DNA of 64,000 bases from Burkholderia territorii. Lineage in GTDB: Bacteria > Pseudomonadota > Gammaproteobacteria > Burkholderiales > Burkholderiaceae. The number at the start of each line of letters is the position of its first letter. The first letter of the stretch is position 1. A program made the translations under genes and the position numbers. The notes below the pieces were generated by a model that had not been told where the DNA came from, searched no databases, and saw only the letters and a program-made list of their open reading frames with translations. The stretch covers positions 1 through 64,000 of the forward strand of contig NZ_CADFEJ010000013.1 in NCBI RefSeq assembly GCF_902833055.1, given 5' to 3'. Positions 19,724 through 29,587 of this stretch are shown here, piece by piece.

Positions 19724-20803
19724 ATGAACGCACTGGAACACCAACTCGACTATCCGTTCGCCGACACGCTGCCCGCCGCGGGCGACACCTTCGAGGTCGC
19801 GCCGGGCGTGCGCTGGCTGCGCATGCCGCTGCCGTTTTCGCTGGATCACATCAACCTCTGGCTGCTGCGCGACGAGATCGACGGGCAGGCCGGCTGGACG
19901 ATCGTCGATTGCGGGATCTCGTCGGACGCGATTCGTACGCACTGGGAACGAATCTTCGACACGCATCTCGACGGGCTGCCGGTGCTGCGCGTGCTCGTCA
20001 CGCATTGCCATCCCGATCACTTCGGCCTCGCGAACTGGCTCTGCGAAGGCGGCGACAAGGGTCGCTGGAACGTGCGGCTGTGGATGACGCTCGGTGAATA
20101 CATGTTCGGATGCCTGATGGCGGCCGGCAACGGTTCGAACGCCGGCGGCGCGGCCGCGGCCGATCATTTCGCGCGCCACGGCCTCATCGATCCGGCCGCG
20201 CTCGAGAAGCTGCGCAACCGCCGCAGCTACTACTCGGACCTCGTGCCGGCGGTGCCGCCGCGCTACCGGCGCCTGCGCGAAGGCGACGCGGTGACGATCG
20301 GCGCGCGCACGTGGCGCGTCGTCACCGGCTACGGTCATTCGCCTGAACATTGCGCGCTCCACAGCGAAGCGGACGGCGTGCTGATCTCCGGCGACATGGT
20401 GCTGCCGCGCATCTCGACCAACGTGTCCGTGTTCGATCTCGAGCCGGAGGCGAATCCGCTCGCGCTGTATCTGGAATCGCTCGGCCGCTACGAGACGATG
20501 GCGCCCGATACGCTCGTGCTGCCGTCGCACGGCAAGCCGTTCCGCGGCGTGCGCACGCGCATCGCGCAACTGCGCGCGCACCACGACGCGCGGCTCGACG
20601 AAGTGCGTGTCGCGTGCGCGGAGAAGCCGGCGAGCGCGGCCGACATCGTCCCGATCATGTTCCGCCGTCGCGAGCTCGACATTCATCAGATGACCTTCGC
20701 GCTCGGCGAGGCGCTCGCGCACCTGAACCTGCTCTGGCTCGCGGGCGAGCTCGTGCGCGAGCAGGGCGACGACGGCGTGCTGCGCTTTCGCTCGTCGCGC
20801 TGA
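19724..20803 (+). CDS. MBL-fold metallo-hydrolase
   Basis: This 359-residue metallo-beta-lactamase fold protein has the metal site THCHPDHFG (H94, H96, D98, H99), a later histidine in GHSPEHCALH and an aspartate in SGDMVLP, so it should bind two metal ions. A helical C-terminal domain of about 90 residues (ending FALGEALAHLNLLWLAGELV) is typical of the LACTB2-like hydrolase group. The substrate is unknown; thioesters or nucleic acids are possible. It is a single gene, convergent with the ABC-F gene 16 bases downstream. Confidence 0.85.
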   Translation: MNALEHQLDYPFADTLPAAGDTFEVAPGVRWLRMPLPFSLDHINLWLLRDEIDGQAGWTIVDCGISSDAIRTHWERIFDTHLDGLPVLRVLVTHCHPDHFGLANWLCEGGDKGRWNVRLWMTLGEYMFGCLMAAGNGSNAGGAAAADHFARHGLIDPAALEKLRNRRSYYSDLVPAVPPRYRRLREGDAVTIGARTWRVVTGYGHSPEHCALHSEADGVLISGDMVLPRISTNVSVFDLEPEANPLALYLESLGRYETMAPDTLVLPSHGKPFRGVRTRIAQLRAHHDARLDEVRVACAEKPASAADIVPIMFRRRELDIHQMTFALGEALAHLNLLWLAGELVREQGDDGVLRFRSSR

Positions 20804-20819
20804 ACGCGCGTCGTCGCCG

Positions 20820-22460
20820 TCACGTGACGGGTTCGTATCGCCACCCGTCGCGTTGCCATTGCATCGTGTGCGTCGGTGCGAGCGCCGCGAGAAACGCGGC
20901 GTCGTGCGACGCGACCACGAGCGCGCCCGGAAGGCCGGCCAGGGCGGCTTCGATCGCGCGCACCGATTCGAGATCGAGATGATTGGTCGGCTCGTCGAGC
21001 AGCAGCAACTGCGCGGGCGTGCCGCGCCACAACGCACACGCGAGCGCGGCCTTCAGCCGTTCGCCGCCGCTCAGCCGGTGCACCGGCTGCGTTGCGCGCG
21101 CGGCATCGAGCTGCAGCAGCGCGAGCCGGCTGCGCAGGTCGCCTTCGGCGAGCGGCGTATCGAGGCTCACCAACTGCTCGACGATCGAGCGTGCGGGATC
21201 GAGCAGCGCGAGCCGCTGGTCGAGGTACGCGGCGCTCACGTGCGTCGTGCACGTACCGGCGCGCGGCGCGATTTCGCCGGCGAGCATGCGCAGCAGCGTC
21301 GACTTTCCGCAGCCGTTCGGGCCCGTCAGCGCGATGCGCACGGGGCCGCTGGCCGACCATGTGAGCGCGTCCGTGCGACCCGCGGCGCGCCACGGCAATT
21401 GCGCGCGCTCGAGCGTGAAGAGCTGACGACGCGCGCTGACCTCGGTGCCCGGCAACGACACGAGCACCGGCGCGTTGGCTTCGACGCGCGCGGCGGCCTG
21501 CTGCACGCGCTCGTCGAGCGTCGCCTTGAACGCGAGCTGGTCGCGACGAACCTGCCCCATGACGTTGCGCGCGGCCGCCTTGCGACGCTGCTTCGCGCCC
21601 GATGACAGATTGGCCGTCTTCGCGTCGCGCAGCGAGCCGGCCGCGTGACGCTGGATCGTGTCGTGCGCCTGTTCGAGCCGGCGCCGCACGCGCCCGCGCT
21701 CGGTGCGCGCATGCTCGAGCGCGGCCTGCGCGGCATCGTGTTGCGCATCGCGTTGCGCGCGATACAGCGCGTAGTTGCCGCCGTACGCGCGGACGCCGTG
21801 CGGCGTCACCTCGACGATGCGTTGCACGTGCGCGAGCAGCGCGCGGTCATGACTGACGATCACGACACCGCCGCGCCAGCCGTCGAGCGCACCGCACAGC
21901 CATGCACGGCCCGGCGCATCGAGATGGTTGGTCGGTTCGTCGAGCACGAGCAACCCGGCATCCGACAGCAGCGCACCGATCAGCGCGACGCGCGCCATCT
22001 GGCCGCCGCTCAACGCATGCGCCGGTGTGTCGGCGCGCACGTCGTGCAGGCCGGCCGCGTCGAGCGCCGTGCGCAGCCGCTCGGCCAGGTCCCAGCGATC
22101 GCCGATCAGCTCGAAGTCGTGTGGCGTCGCGCGCCCGTCCGCGAGGCGCGCAAGGGCCGCGAGCGGCGCGTCGAGCGCGGCGATGTGCGCGACGGTCCGC
22201 GTGCCGGCCGGCGCGTCGTCGTGCTGCTGCGCGACGTAGACGACCGGCGTGTGCCGGTCGATCGTGCCCGTGCTCGGCGCGCGCCGGCCCGCGATCAGTT
22301 GCGCGAGCAGGCTCTTGCCGACGCCGTTGCGGCCGACGATGCCCGTCGGCGTGCGGTCGATGGAAAGGTCGAGTGAATCGAACAGCGTGACGCCGTCGTC
22401 GAAGCGGAAAGAAACGTGATGAAGCGCGACGAGCGCGCCGGTCGGCGTGGCAGCAGCCAT
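20820..22460 (-). CDS. ABC-F family ATPase
   Basis: This 546-residue cytoplasmic protein has two ABC ATPase domains in one chain and no membrane segments. The first has Walker A GRNGVGKS (residues 43-50), signature LSGGQMARVA and LLVLDEPTNHLD. The second has GPNGCGKST, LSGGERLKAA and LLLLDEPTNHLD. A basic coiled-coil linker with many Arg, Ala and Gln lies between them, the P-site tRNA interaction motif of the family. ABC-F proteins act on ribosomes as translation or antibiotic-protection factors. The start is fixed by CGGAGG upstream of the ATG. I cannot assign a subgroup (Uup, YheS or other). Confidence 0.87.
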   Translation of the reverse strand: MAAATPTGALVALHHVSFRFDDGVTLFDSLDLSIDRTPTGIVGRNGVGKSLLAQLIAGRRAPSTGTIDRHTPVVYVAQQHDDAPAGTRTVAHIAALDAPLAALARLADGRATPHDFELIGDRWDLAERLRTALDAAGLHDVRADTPAHALSGGQMARVALIGALLSDAGLLVLDEPTNHLDAPGRAWLCGALDGWRGGVVIVSHDRALLAHVQRIVEVTPHGVRAYGGNYALYRAQRDAQHDAAQAALEHARTERGRVRRRLEQAHDTIQRHAAGSLRDAKTANLSSGAKQRRKAAARNVMGQVRRDQLAFKATLDERVQQAAARVEANAPVLVSLPGTEVSARRQLFTLERAQLPWRAAGRTDALTWSASGPVRIALTGPNGCGKSTLLRMLAGEIAPRAGTCTTHVSAAYLDQRLALLDPARSIVEQLVSLDTPLAEGDLRSRLALLQLDAARATQPVHRLSGGERLKAALACALWRGTPAQLLLLDEPTNHLDLESVRAIEAALAGLPGALVVASHDAAFLAALAPTHTMQWQRDGWRYEPVT

Positions 22461-22647
22461 AAGCACCTCCGAAAATGCGTGAAACCTTCGCGCGGCGTGC
22501 ATGGCACGGCGGCGACGACATTTTTGGGAAGGCTTAGTTGTTCACTTTGGCTGGCGTCCGGTATGAGGAATGAGCGCGCAGTGTAGCAAGCGCGGCGCGC
22601 GGGCCGCAAGCGACGGGCGAGCGCACCGTCGCCTGCGCGCCGCGCGG

Positions 22648-24246
22648 TTACTGCACCGTGACCGCCGCGAAGTTCTGGCGGCCGAACGGGCTGACGCGAT
22701 AGCCGCTCACGTTCGCGCGCGTGAGCGCGGCCGCGGTCGGGTAGCCGAGCGGAATCCACAGCGCCTGGTCGTGGATGATCTTCTGCGCGGATTCGTACAG
22801 CTTCGCGCGCCGGGCCTGGTCGGCGGTCGACTTGCCGTCGGCGATCAGCTTGTCGAGCTGCGCGTCGCAGAAGCGCGCGAAGTTGATGCCCGATTTCACC
22901 GCGTTGCAGCTGAACAGCGGCGACAGATAGTTGTCCGGATCGCCGTTGTCGCCGGCCCAGCCCATGAACAGCATGTCATGCTGGCCGAGCTTCGCCTGCT
23001 TGATCAGCTCGCCCCATTCGATCACCTTCACCTCGGCCTTCACGCCGATCTTCGCGAGGTCGGCCTGCAGCAGCTCCGCGCCGGCCTTCGGGTTCGGGTT
23101 CAGCACGCTGCCCGTCGGGCGCGTCCAGATCGTCGTCGAGAAGCCGTTCGGGAAACCGGCCTGCGCCAGCAACTGCTTCGCCTTCGCGGGATCGTACGCA
23201 TACGGCGTCACGTCCTTCGCGTAGCTCCACGTGTTCGGCGGATACGGATTGTTCGCGGCCGTCGCCGTGTTGTCGAACACGACCTTCAGGTAGGTCGCGC
23301 GATCGAACGCGAGGTTCAGCGCCTCGCGCACCTTGTCGTTGTCGAGCGGCTTCTTCTGCGTGTTCAGCGCGACGAAAGCGGTCATGAACGCGGGCGTCTG
23401 CACGACCTTCAGCGCGCTCTCGCCCTTCGCGGCGAGCACGTCCTGCGGCTTCGGCGACAGCGCGATCTGGCATTCGCCGGCCTTCACCTTCTGCATGCGC
23501 ACCGACGGATCGGGCGTGATCGCGTAGATCAGGCGGTCGACCTTCGGCTTTGCGCCCCAGTAGGCCGGATTCACGTCGTAGCGGATCAGCGCATCCTTCG
23601 TGTAGCTCTTCAGCACGAACGGGCCGGTGCCGACCGGCTTCGCGTTCAGGTCGGCCTGCTTGCCGGCCTTGAACAGCTGGTCCGCATATTCGGCCGAGTA
23701 GATCGACGCGAAGCCCATCGTCAGGATCGGCACGAACGTCGCGTTCGGCTCGTTCAGCACGAACTTCACCGTGCCGTCGTCGACCTTCGTGACCGACTTC
23801 ACGAGCTTCACGAGGCCCATCGACTGCGCGTGCGGGAAGCCGCTCGCGCCGGCCACCTTGTGCCACGGGTTCGCGTCGTCGAGCATCCGCGAGAACGTGA
23901 ACACGACGTCGTCCGCGTTCAGCGGGCGGCTCGGCTTGAAGTAGTCGGTGGTCTGGAACGCGACGTTCGGGCGCAGGTGGAACGTGTACGTGAGGCCGTC
24001 GGCGCTGGCTTCCCATTTGTCCGCGAGCGCGGGCACGACTTTCTTCGCGGCTTCGTCGTACGACACGAGCGTGTTGAAGATCACGTCTGCCGATGCGTTG
24101 GTCGTGACGAGCGAGTTGTACTGCACGACGTCGAAGCCGTCCGGGCTCGATTCCGTGCAGACGGTGAGCGGCTTGGCGGCCGCGAAGCCGGGAGCGGCGA
24201 GGGTGGCGACGGCGAGCGCGGCCGCGGCGAACAGCTTGACCTGCAT
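22648..24246 (-). CDS. Periplasmic dipeptide/oligopeptide-binding protein of an ABC importer (DppA-like)
   Basis: This 532-residue family 5 solute-binding protein has a signal peptide ending near AAPGFAAA. The mature part begins KPLTVCTESSPDGFD, followed by the family stretches TFHLRPNVAF, ADDVVFTFSRMLD, VGTGPFVLKSYTKDA and LFMGWAGDNGDPDNYLSPLF. It should deliver peptides to a membrane permease. No permease or ATPase genes are adjacent, so it is an orphan here and must share a transporter encoded elsewhere. The start at 24246 is supported by GGGAG five to six bases upstream; a start 12 bases earlier is possible. Confidence 0.9.
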   Translation of the reverse strand: MQVKLFAAAALAVATLAAPGFAAAKPLTVCTESSPDGFDVVQYNSLVTTNASADVIFNTLVSYDEAAKKVVPALADKWEASADGLTYTFHLRPNVAFQTTDYFKPSRPLNADDVVFTFSRMLDDANPWHKVAGASGFPHAQSMGLVKLVKSVTKVDDGTVKFVLNEPNATFVPILTMGFASIYSAEYADQLFKAGKQADLNAKPVGTGPFVLKSYTKDALIRYDVNPAYWGAKPKVDRLIYAITPDPSVRMQKVKAGECQIALSPKPQDVLAAKGESALKVVQTPAFMTAFVALNTQKKPLDNDKVREALNLAFDRATYLKVVFDNTATAANNPYPPNTWSYAKDVTPYAYDPAKAKQLLAQAGFPNGFSTTIWTRPTGSVLNPNPKAGAELLQADLAKIGVKAEVKVIEWGELIKQAKLGQHDMLFMGWAGDNGDPDNYLSPLFSCNAVKSGINFARFCDAQLDKLIADGKSTADQARRAKLYESAQKIIHDQALWIPLGYPTAAALTRANVSGYRVSPFGRQNFAAVTVQ

Positions 24247-24733
24247 AGGTTCTCCCATGTGACTTGTGATTTTTTGCCGGGTGTCGGAATGCGGGCGCGG
24301 CCTGACGGCAGGCCGGCGCGGCTGGCGAATAGCATACCGGCAAAGCGTGCGGCGCGTGAAAAAAGGCGCCGGAGCCGGTGAATTGAGCGAAAAAAGGCTG
24401 CGTTCGCGACGGAATGCATGTTGGGGCGGCGAGGCGGCGGAGAGACGAGGCGGGCGCGGCGGCGAACGGCGGGCGGTCGTGGCGATGGTGGGGGAGCGCA
24501 GATCGAGTTGAATCGCCGCGCATTCGGTGGATCGACTGAAGCGGGGGAAGCGGGGGAAGCGGAAGAAGCGGAAGAAGCGGAAGAAGCGGAAGAAGCGGAA
24601 GAAGCGGAGAAGGCGGAGAAGGCGGAGAAGGCCGAGAACGCGAAGAGCACCGCCCGCCGCGTGGCCATCGAACCGCGACGCCCCGCCGGCCCGGCGCGAG
24701 CGTCGCGACGAACCCGCCGGACGCCCGATGCGC
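24247..24733. other. Intergenic region upstream of the peptide-binding protein gene
   Basis: 487 bases on the 5' side of the peptide-binding protein gene. It contains the 9-bp tandem repeat at 24539-24637. A plus-strand frame through the repeat encodes a run of Ala-Glu-Glu, but it overlaps the downstream SDR gene in antisense and has no ribosome binding site, so it is not called. Confidence 0.6.
24539..24637. repeat. 9-bp tandem repeat (AAGCGGAAG), 11 units
   Basis: Eleven consecutive 9-base units. Two are AAGCGGGGG, five are AAGCGGAAG, and the rest drift to AAGCGGAGA, AGGCGGAGA and AGGCCGAGA. It is strongly purine-rich on the plus strand. Homogeneous central units and decayed edges are typical of slippage-prone repeats. 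It lies about 290 bases upstream of the peptide-binding protein start and just after the end of the SDR gene. Confidence 0.95.
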
Positions 24734-25507
24734 TCAGTGCGCGCCGGCCTTCGGCTTGCGCGGCGCCTTTTCGAACAGGCGATCGTACAGCCAGCGCGGC
24801 AGCACGTGCAGCACCTTCGCGACGACGCCCATCTGCCACGGAATCACGCGAAACGCGTGCTGCCGGGCGATCGCCCGCGCGGCGCGGGCCGCGAAGCGGT
24901 CGGCGTCCATCAGGAACGGCATCCGGTACGGGTTGTGCGCGGTCATCGGCGTGCGGATGTAGCCGGGCGCGATCGTCACGACACCGACGCCGGCCGGGCG
25001 CAGCTCGACGCGCAGCGCCTCGAGATACTTGATCGCGGCCGATTTGGACGCGCTGTACGCGCCGGAACCGGGCAGGCCGCGCACGCCGGCGACGCTCGCG
25101 ACGCCGACCAGCGTGCCGTGGCGCGCGGCGGTCATCGGCCCGACGAACGGCTCGAACGTCGCGACCATCCCGTAGTAATTGATGTCCATCACGTCGCGGA
25201 ACGCGGCGAGGTCGCCCTGTCCGGTGACGGCGCCCTGGCTGATGCCCGCGTTCGCGATCACGACGTCGGGGCAGCCGTGCGCGGCGATGAACGACGCGGC
25301 GGCCGTGGCGAGCGCGTCGGCATCGCGTACGTCGGCGCGATAGACGGAGACGGAAAGCTTGGGAAAACGTCGCGCGAACGCATCGAGGGCCTCGGTGCGG
25401 CGCGCGACGAGTGCGAGCGTGGCGCCCTGGCGGGCGTATTCCTCGGCCATCGCGAGGCCGAGGCCGCTCGACGCGCCGGTGATGAAGACCTTCAGCGGAG
25501 TAGTCAT
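24734..25507 (-). CDS. SDR family oxidoreductase
   Basis: This 257-residue short-chain dehydrogenase has the cofactor motif ITGASSGLG at residues 9-17, NAGISQ in the centre and the catalytic YSASK. The C-terminal tail contains a hydrophobic stretch (MGVVAKVLHVLPRWLYDRLF) that may associate with membrane. It resembles the DltE/YqjQ-like SDRs; the substrate is unknown. The ATG at 25507 is used; a GTG 12 bases earlier is possible. It follows dsbA by 19 bases, so it is probably in the same transcript. Confidence 0.87.
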   Translation of the reverse strand: MTTPLKVFITGASSGLGLAMAEEYARQGATLALVARRTEALDAFARRFPKLSVSVYRADVRDADALATAAASFIAAHGCPDVVIANAGISQGAVTGQGDLAAFRDVMDINYYGMVATFEPFVGPMTAARHGTLVGVASVAGVRGLPGSGAYSASKSAAIKYLEALRVELRPAGVGVVTIAPGYIRTPMTAHNPYRMPFLMDADRFAARAARAIARQHAFRVIPWQMGVVAKVLHVLPRWLYDRLFEKAPRKPKAGAH

Positions 25508-25526
25508 GCCGGCGCGCACGCGGGGA

Positions 25527-26168
25527 TCAGAGCTTCTTGTCCTGGACCTGCTTCACGAGGTAATCGAGCACCTGCGCGGTACCCGGGATGCTGTTCGTGT
25601 AAGCCGGGCCCGTCTTGTACTTGCCCTGGACGACGACCGTCGGCACGCCGTCGATCGCGTAGTTCTTCAGCAGCTCGGCCGACTGCTTCACCTGGCCCTG
25701 CACGCTGAACGAGTTGTACGCGTCCATGAACTGCTTCTTGTCGATGCCTTGCGTCGCCAGGAAGTCGGCCTGCGCCTGCGGCGTCAGCAAGTAGTTCTTC
25801 TGCTTGTGGATCGCATTGAAGATCGCGGGCGTGACCTTCTCCGAGATGCCGAGCGCCGACACCGCGTAGAACAGCTTCGAGTGCGGGACGAAATCGTCGC
25901 GGAACGCGACCGGCACGCGCTTGAAGTCGATGTTGTTGCCCTGCTTCTTCACCCAGGCCTCGATCGTCGGCTCGAATTCGTAGCAGTGCGGGCAGCCGTA
26001 CCAGAAGAACTCGATGACCTCGACCTTGCCGGCCGGCGCGGACACCGGCTGCGGCGACTTCATCACCTCGAAGTCCTTGCTGGACACCTGTGCGGCAGGC
26101 GTTGCCTGGGCGAAGCCGGCTGCGGCCAGGCCAAGGGACAGAAGGAGCGTGCTAAGCAGTTTTTTCAT
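25527..26168 (-). CDS. dsbA: Thiol:disulfide interchange protein DsbA
   Basis: This 213-residue periplasmic oxidase introduces disulfide bonds into secreted proteins. The signal peptide runs to about residue 23 (LGLAAAGFAQA). The active site is C59-P-H-C62 within FFWYGCPHCYEFEP, and the cis-proline loop follows later in GVPTVVVQGKY. The length is normal. It lies between the SPOR gene and an SDR gene on the same strand. The protein should be re-oxidised by DsbB, which is not in this window. Confidence 0.96.
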   Translation of the reverse strand: MKKLLSTLLLSLGLAAAGFAQATPAAQVSSKDFEVMKSPQPVSAPAGKVEVIEFFWYGCPHCYEFEPTIEAWVKKQGNNIDFKRVPVAFRDDFVPHSKLFYAVSALGISEKVTPAIFNAIHKQKNYLLTPQAQADFLATQGIDKKQFMDAYNSFSVQGQVKQSAELLKNYAIDGVPTVVVQGKYKTGPAYTNSIPGTAQVLDYLVKQVQDKKL

Positions 26169-26237
26169 GTTGTGGACGTCGAATCAGTTGCTCGGGTTAC
26201 GAAACGTAACGGGTTCTGCGTGGGCGCGGCCGGTTGC

Positions 26238-27128
26238 TTACTGCTTCGTGAAACGGATCACCGCCGTGTCGACACCTGCATCGGACAGGCGCTGACGGGC
26301 CGAGTTCATATCCTCGAACTTCGAGAACGGGCCGACGCGCACGCGGAAATAGGTCACGCCGCTGACATCGCGCTTCGACACCTTCGACTCGAAGCCCTGG
26401 AAGCCCAGGCGCGCGCGCTGCTGCTCGGCGTCGCCTTCCGTCTTGTACGCGCCGACCTGCAGGAAGTAGCCGGTGTTCGCGTCGTTCGCGGTCGGCGGCT
26501 TCGCTGCCGCGGAGGATGTCGCGGACGGCGCCGGCTTCGGCGTGTTCGCGGCCAGTTGCTGTTGCTGCTGCTGCTTCTGCGCGGCAGCCTGCTGCGCCTG
26601 CTTCTGCGCGGCGAAGCGCGCGAGGTCGTCCTCGCCGCCTTGCTGCTGTTGCTGCGCCTGCTGCGTCTTCTTCGGCGGCGGGTTGTCGGCCGGCTTCGGC
26701 GCGACCGCGACGCCGTTGCCCGACGACGCATTGTTCGACGCGGTGGTGTTGCTCGAGCCGGTCGTGCCGTTCGAGCTGCCCGACGGCGGCACTTCGACGA
26801 TCTGCGGCTCGGGCAGCAGGCCGCCCTGGGTCTGGTTCGCGGCCTGGCCCGGCGCGGTGTTCGGCGGCGCGGGCTGCGCGGCCTGCGGCACCGGCTGGCC
26901 GGGCGTCTTGCCCTGCAGCGCGCGGTTCGGGTCGAACTGCTGCGGCTGGCTCGCGCCGTTGTCGGCCGGCGGCGGCGCGACCTTCGACACGAACGGCGAC
27001 GGCGAGCGCGTGATGTAGAGCGCCACGACCACGGCGATCGCGAGGCCGACGATCAGGCCCAGCACGATTCCCAGAAATGTCCCTCCGGTTTGTTTCGATT
27101 GCTTCGAAGTGCGGCGTGGTTGTGCCAT
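26238..27128 (-). CDS. SPOR-domain cell-division-like membrane protein (FtsN-like)
   Basis: This 296-residue protein has a short basic cytoplasmic N-terminus, one transmembrane helix (about residues 17-39) and a long Pro/Gln/Ala-rich periplasmic linker. The linker includes runs of glutamine (QAQQQQQGG, QKQQQQQQ). A C-terminal SPOR domain (about 220-296) starts near TGYFLQVGAYKTEGDAEQQR and ends VDTAVIRFTKQ. SPOR domains bind denuded glycan strands at the septum. This layout matches FtsN, but FtsN identity is inferred. The start MAQPRRTSKQS at 27128 is preferred over the longer frame. It follows argS by 107 bases and precedes dsbA by 69 bases. Confidence 0.88.
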   Translation of the reverse strand: MAQPRRTSKQSKQTGGTFLGIVLGLIVGLAIAVVVALYITRSPSPFVSKVAPPPADNGASQPQQFDPNRALQGKTPGQPVPQAAQPAPPNTAPGQAANQTQGGLLPEPQIVEVPPSGSSNGTTGSSNTTASNNASSGNGVAVAPKPADNPPPKKTQQAQQQQQGGEDDLARFAAQKQAQQAAAQKQQQQQQLAANTPKPAPSATSSAAAKPPTANDANTGYFLQVGAYKTEGDAEQQRARLGFQGFESKVSKRDVSGVTYFRVRVGPFSKFEDMNSARQRLSDAGVDTAVIRFTKQ

Positions 27129-27235
27129 TGCTTGAGTCACCTGCAAAAAGAATCGTGAAGAGGCCGGCGGGCACCCGGTGCCGGGCATCCGGCGACGGGC
27201 GCTGCCGCGGCCATTCGCAGCCCGGCTCGGGCCGC

Positions 27236-29017
27236 TTACATCTTGGCGGGCGCGGACACGCCGAGCATCGCCAGACCGTTCTCCAGCACCTGCCGGGTCG
27301 CGGCGAGCAGCGCGGCGCGCGCATTGCGCGGTGCTTCGTCGTCCACCAGCACGCGCTCCGCATTGTAGAACGAGTGGAATTCACCAGCGAGATCGCGCAG
27401 GTAGAACGCGACCGCGTGCGGCGCCAGTTCGTTCGCCGCGTGCGTGAGCATGTCCGGATACTCGGCGAGCTTCTGCATCAGCGACACGGCCTGCGGGCTC
27501 GTGAGCTGCGACAGGTCGGCGCCCGGCAGTTGCGCGACCTCGACGTTGTAGCGCGACTTCAGTTCGTTGAGCACCGAGCAGATCCGCGCATGCGCGTACT
27601 GGACGTAATAGACCGGGTTCTCGTCGTTCTGTTTCAGCGCGAGGTCGATGTCGAACACGAATTCGGTGTCGGCCTTGCGGGAGATCAGGAAGAAACGCAC
27701 CGCGTCGCGGCCGCGCGTGATGGTGGCCTCGTCGATCAGGTCGGGTGCCGCTTCCTGGCCCGGTGCCGCGCCGCCCGACCATTCGATCAGGTCGCGCACC
27801 GTCACGTAGCTGCCCGCGCGCTTGGACAGCTTCACTTCCTGGCCGTCGCGCATCACGGTGACCATCTTGTGCAGCACGTAGTCGGGATAGCCCTTCGGGA
27901 TGCCGATGTGCAGGCCCTGCAGGCCCGCGCGCACGCGCGCGATCGTGCCGTGGTGATCGGAGCCCTGGATGTTGATGACCTTCGTGAAGCCGCGCTCCCA
28001 TTTCGTCACGTGGTAGGCAACGTCCGGCACGAAGTACGTGTACGTGCCGTCCGTCTTGCGCATCACGCGATCCTTGTCGTCGCCTTCGTCGGTCGTGCGC
28101 AGCCACAACGCGCCGTCCTGCTCGTAGGTCATGCCGGCCTTGATCAGCGCGTCGACCGTCTTCTCGACCCGGCCTTCGCTGTACAGCGACGACTCGAGGT
28201 AGTACTGGTCGAATTTCACGCCGAACGCCTGCAGGTCCATGTCCTGCTCGTGACGCAGGTATGCGACCGCGAACTTGCGGATCGCGTCGAGATCGTCGAT
28301 GTCGCCGGCGCCGGTGACCGGCTCGCCGTCCTTCGCGGCGACCGTCTCGCGGTTCAGGTAGTCGCGCGCGATGTCGGCGATGTATTCGCCGTTGTACGCG
28401 GCTTCCGGCCAGCCCGCGTCGCCCGGCTTCAGGCCGCGCGCGCGCGCCTGCGTCGAGATCGCGAGGTTGCCGATCTGCACGCCGGCGTCGTTGTAGTAGA
28501 ACTCGCGATGCACCGCGTAGCCCTGGCTCGCGATCACGTTCGCGAGCACGTCGCCGAGCGCCGCCTGGCGGCCGTGGCCGACGTGCAGCGGGCCGGTCGG
28601 GTTGGCCGACACGAATTCGAGCAGCACCTGCTTGCCCTTCTCGCGATCGGACGTGCCGAACGCGCGGCCCTGCTCGAACACCGCGGCGATCACCGCCTGT
28701 TTCGCGGCTGCCGTCAGGCGCAGGTTGATGAAGCCGGGGCCGGCGATTTCGGCCGCGTCGACGAGCCCTTGCGCGGCCGGCTGGGCCGTGAGCGCGGCGA
28801 CGATCTTCTCGGCGAGCTGGCGCGGGTTCGTGCCGAGCGGCTTGGCGAGCTGCATCGCGACGTTGCACGCGACGTCGCCGTGCGCGGCGACCTTCGGGCG
28901 CTCCAGCGTGATGGCCGGGGTGACGAATGCCGCGTCGGCGCCTTTCAGCGCGTGTGCGACCTGCGTGACGCTATCCGCGAGCAGGGCTTCGAGGGTCTGT
29001 TTGTGAGCTGGCAGCAT
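27236..29017 (-). CDS. argS: Arginine-tRNA ligase
   Basis: This 593-residue class I aminoacyl-tRNA synthetase charges tRNA-Arg. The HIGH motif appears as HVGH at residues 145-148 ([20 protein letters not shown]). The N-terminal Add1 domain has [20 protein letters not shown]. The C-terminal anticodon-binding domain includes [15 protein letters not shown]. As in many ArgRS a classic KMSKS is absent; SKRAG occupies its place. It is the first gene of a probable argS-SPOR-dsbA-SDR transcript, with a likely -10 box (TAAAAT, minus strand) at 29101-29106. Confidence 0.97.
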   Translation of the reverse strand: MLPAHKQTLEALLADSVTQVAHALKGADAAFVTPAITLERPKVAAHGDVACNVAMQLAKPLGTNPRQLAEKIVAALTAQPAAQGLVDAAEIAGPGFINLRLTAAAKQAVIAAVFEQGRAFGTSDREKGKQVLLEFVSANPTGPLHVGHGRQAALGDVLANVIASQGYAVHREFYYNDAGVQIGNLAISTQARARGLKPGDAGWPEAAYNGEYIADIARDYLNRETVAAKDGEPVTGAGDIDDLDAIRKFAVAYLRHEQDMDLQAFGVKFDQYYLESSLYSEGRVEKTVDALIKAGMTYEQDGALWLRTTDEGDDKDRVMRKTDGTYTYFVPDVAYHVTKWERGFTKVINIQGSDHHGTIARVRAGLQGLHIGIPKGYPDYVLHKMVTVMRDGQEVKLSKRAGSYVTVRDLIEWSGGAAPGQEAAPDLIDEATITRGRDAVRFFLISRKADTEFVFDIDLALKQNDENPVYYVQYAHARICSVLNELKSRYNVEVAQLPGADLSQLTSPQAVSLMQKLAEYPDMLTHAANELAPHAVAFYLRDLAGEFHSFYNAERVLVDDEAPRNARAALLAATRQVLENGLAMLGVSAPAKM

Positions 29018-29100
29018 GCTGGTAGAAGGCTTCGTTGGTGGCGGCCGGAAACGCCGGCCGGCCGGCGCGCTTTTTAAGCGCGCGTTTCAGGGATCGCAGA

Positions 29101-29106
29101 ATTTTA
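29101..29106 (-). promoter_or_regulatory. Probable -10 element of argS
   Basis: On the minus strand GTTAAAAT gives a good -10 hexamer TAAAAT, about 85 bases before the argS start. I see no clear -35. A plus-strand TAATAT at 29115-29120 may be the matching -10 of the divergent DUF1840 gene, so the two promoters would lie almost back to back. Confidence 0.4.
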
Positions 29107-29217
29107 ACAGGTGCTAATATGCCGCTCAGGCGCCCCGCGTCCGCGAGGCCGGACGCCGGCCAGCCGGCGTGCCCCAACCGCGCCGCGCAGGCACAACAAG
29201 ATGAAAAGGGAATTGTC

Positions 29218-29541
29218 ATGATTACGTTCAAGAGCAAGGCGGCACAGGATCTCGACGTGCTGAAGGATTTCGCCGTATACGTGCTGGGCCTCGTCGGCAA
29301 GCAGCTGGGCGAACGCGGTGTCATTACGCACGACGAACTGGACCACGCGATTGCGAAGCTGGAGGGCGCGGTCGCGCAGGCGAAGCAGGAGCGCGCCGAG
29401 CACGCCGGCCATTTCCACGAGGACGAAGCCGATCACGCGCACCACGAAGTGCCGCCGAGCCTGGCGCAGCGCGTGGCGCCGTTCCTCGCGATGCTGCGCG
29501 AAGCGAAGGCCGCCGAGGCCGACGTGCACTGGGGCTTCTGA
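29218..29541 (+). CDS. DUF1840 domain-containing protein
   Basis: This 107-residue acidic, histidine-rich cytoplasmic protein begins MITFKSKAAQDLDVLKDFA and ends AAEADVHWGF, the pattern of the DUF1840 family common in beta-proteobacteria. Its centre holds a His/Asp/Glu cluster (HAGHFHEDEADHAHHEVPP) that could bind metal; this is inference. The function is unknown. The start is supported by AAGGGA upstream; longer frames to 29035 lack a binding site. It is a single-gene unit with a terminator right after it. Confidence 0.85.
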   Translation: MITFKSKAAQDLDVLKDFAVYVLGLVGKQLGERGVITHDELDHAIAKLEGAVAQAKQERAEHAGHFHEDEADHAHHEVPPSLAQRVAPFLAMLREAKAAEADVHWGF

Positions 29542-29587
29542 GCTTCGTTGCCCCGGCCGCTACCGACCGCAGGATGGGTCAGGCAAG

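Noticed and set aside
24418-25032. 204-residue frame encoding an Ala-Glu-Glu run
   Set aside because: Generated by the 9-bp repeat; the remainder is antisense to a clear SDR gene.
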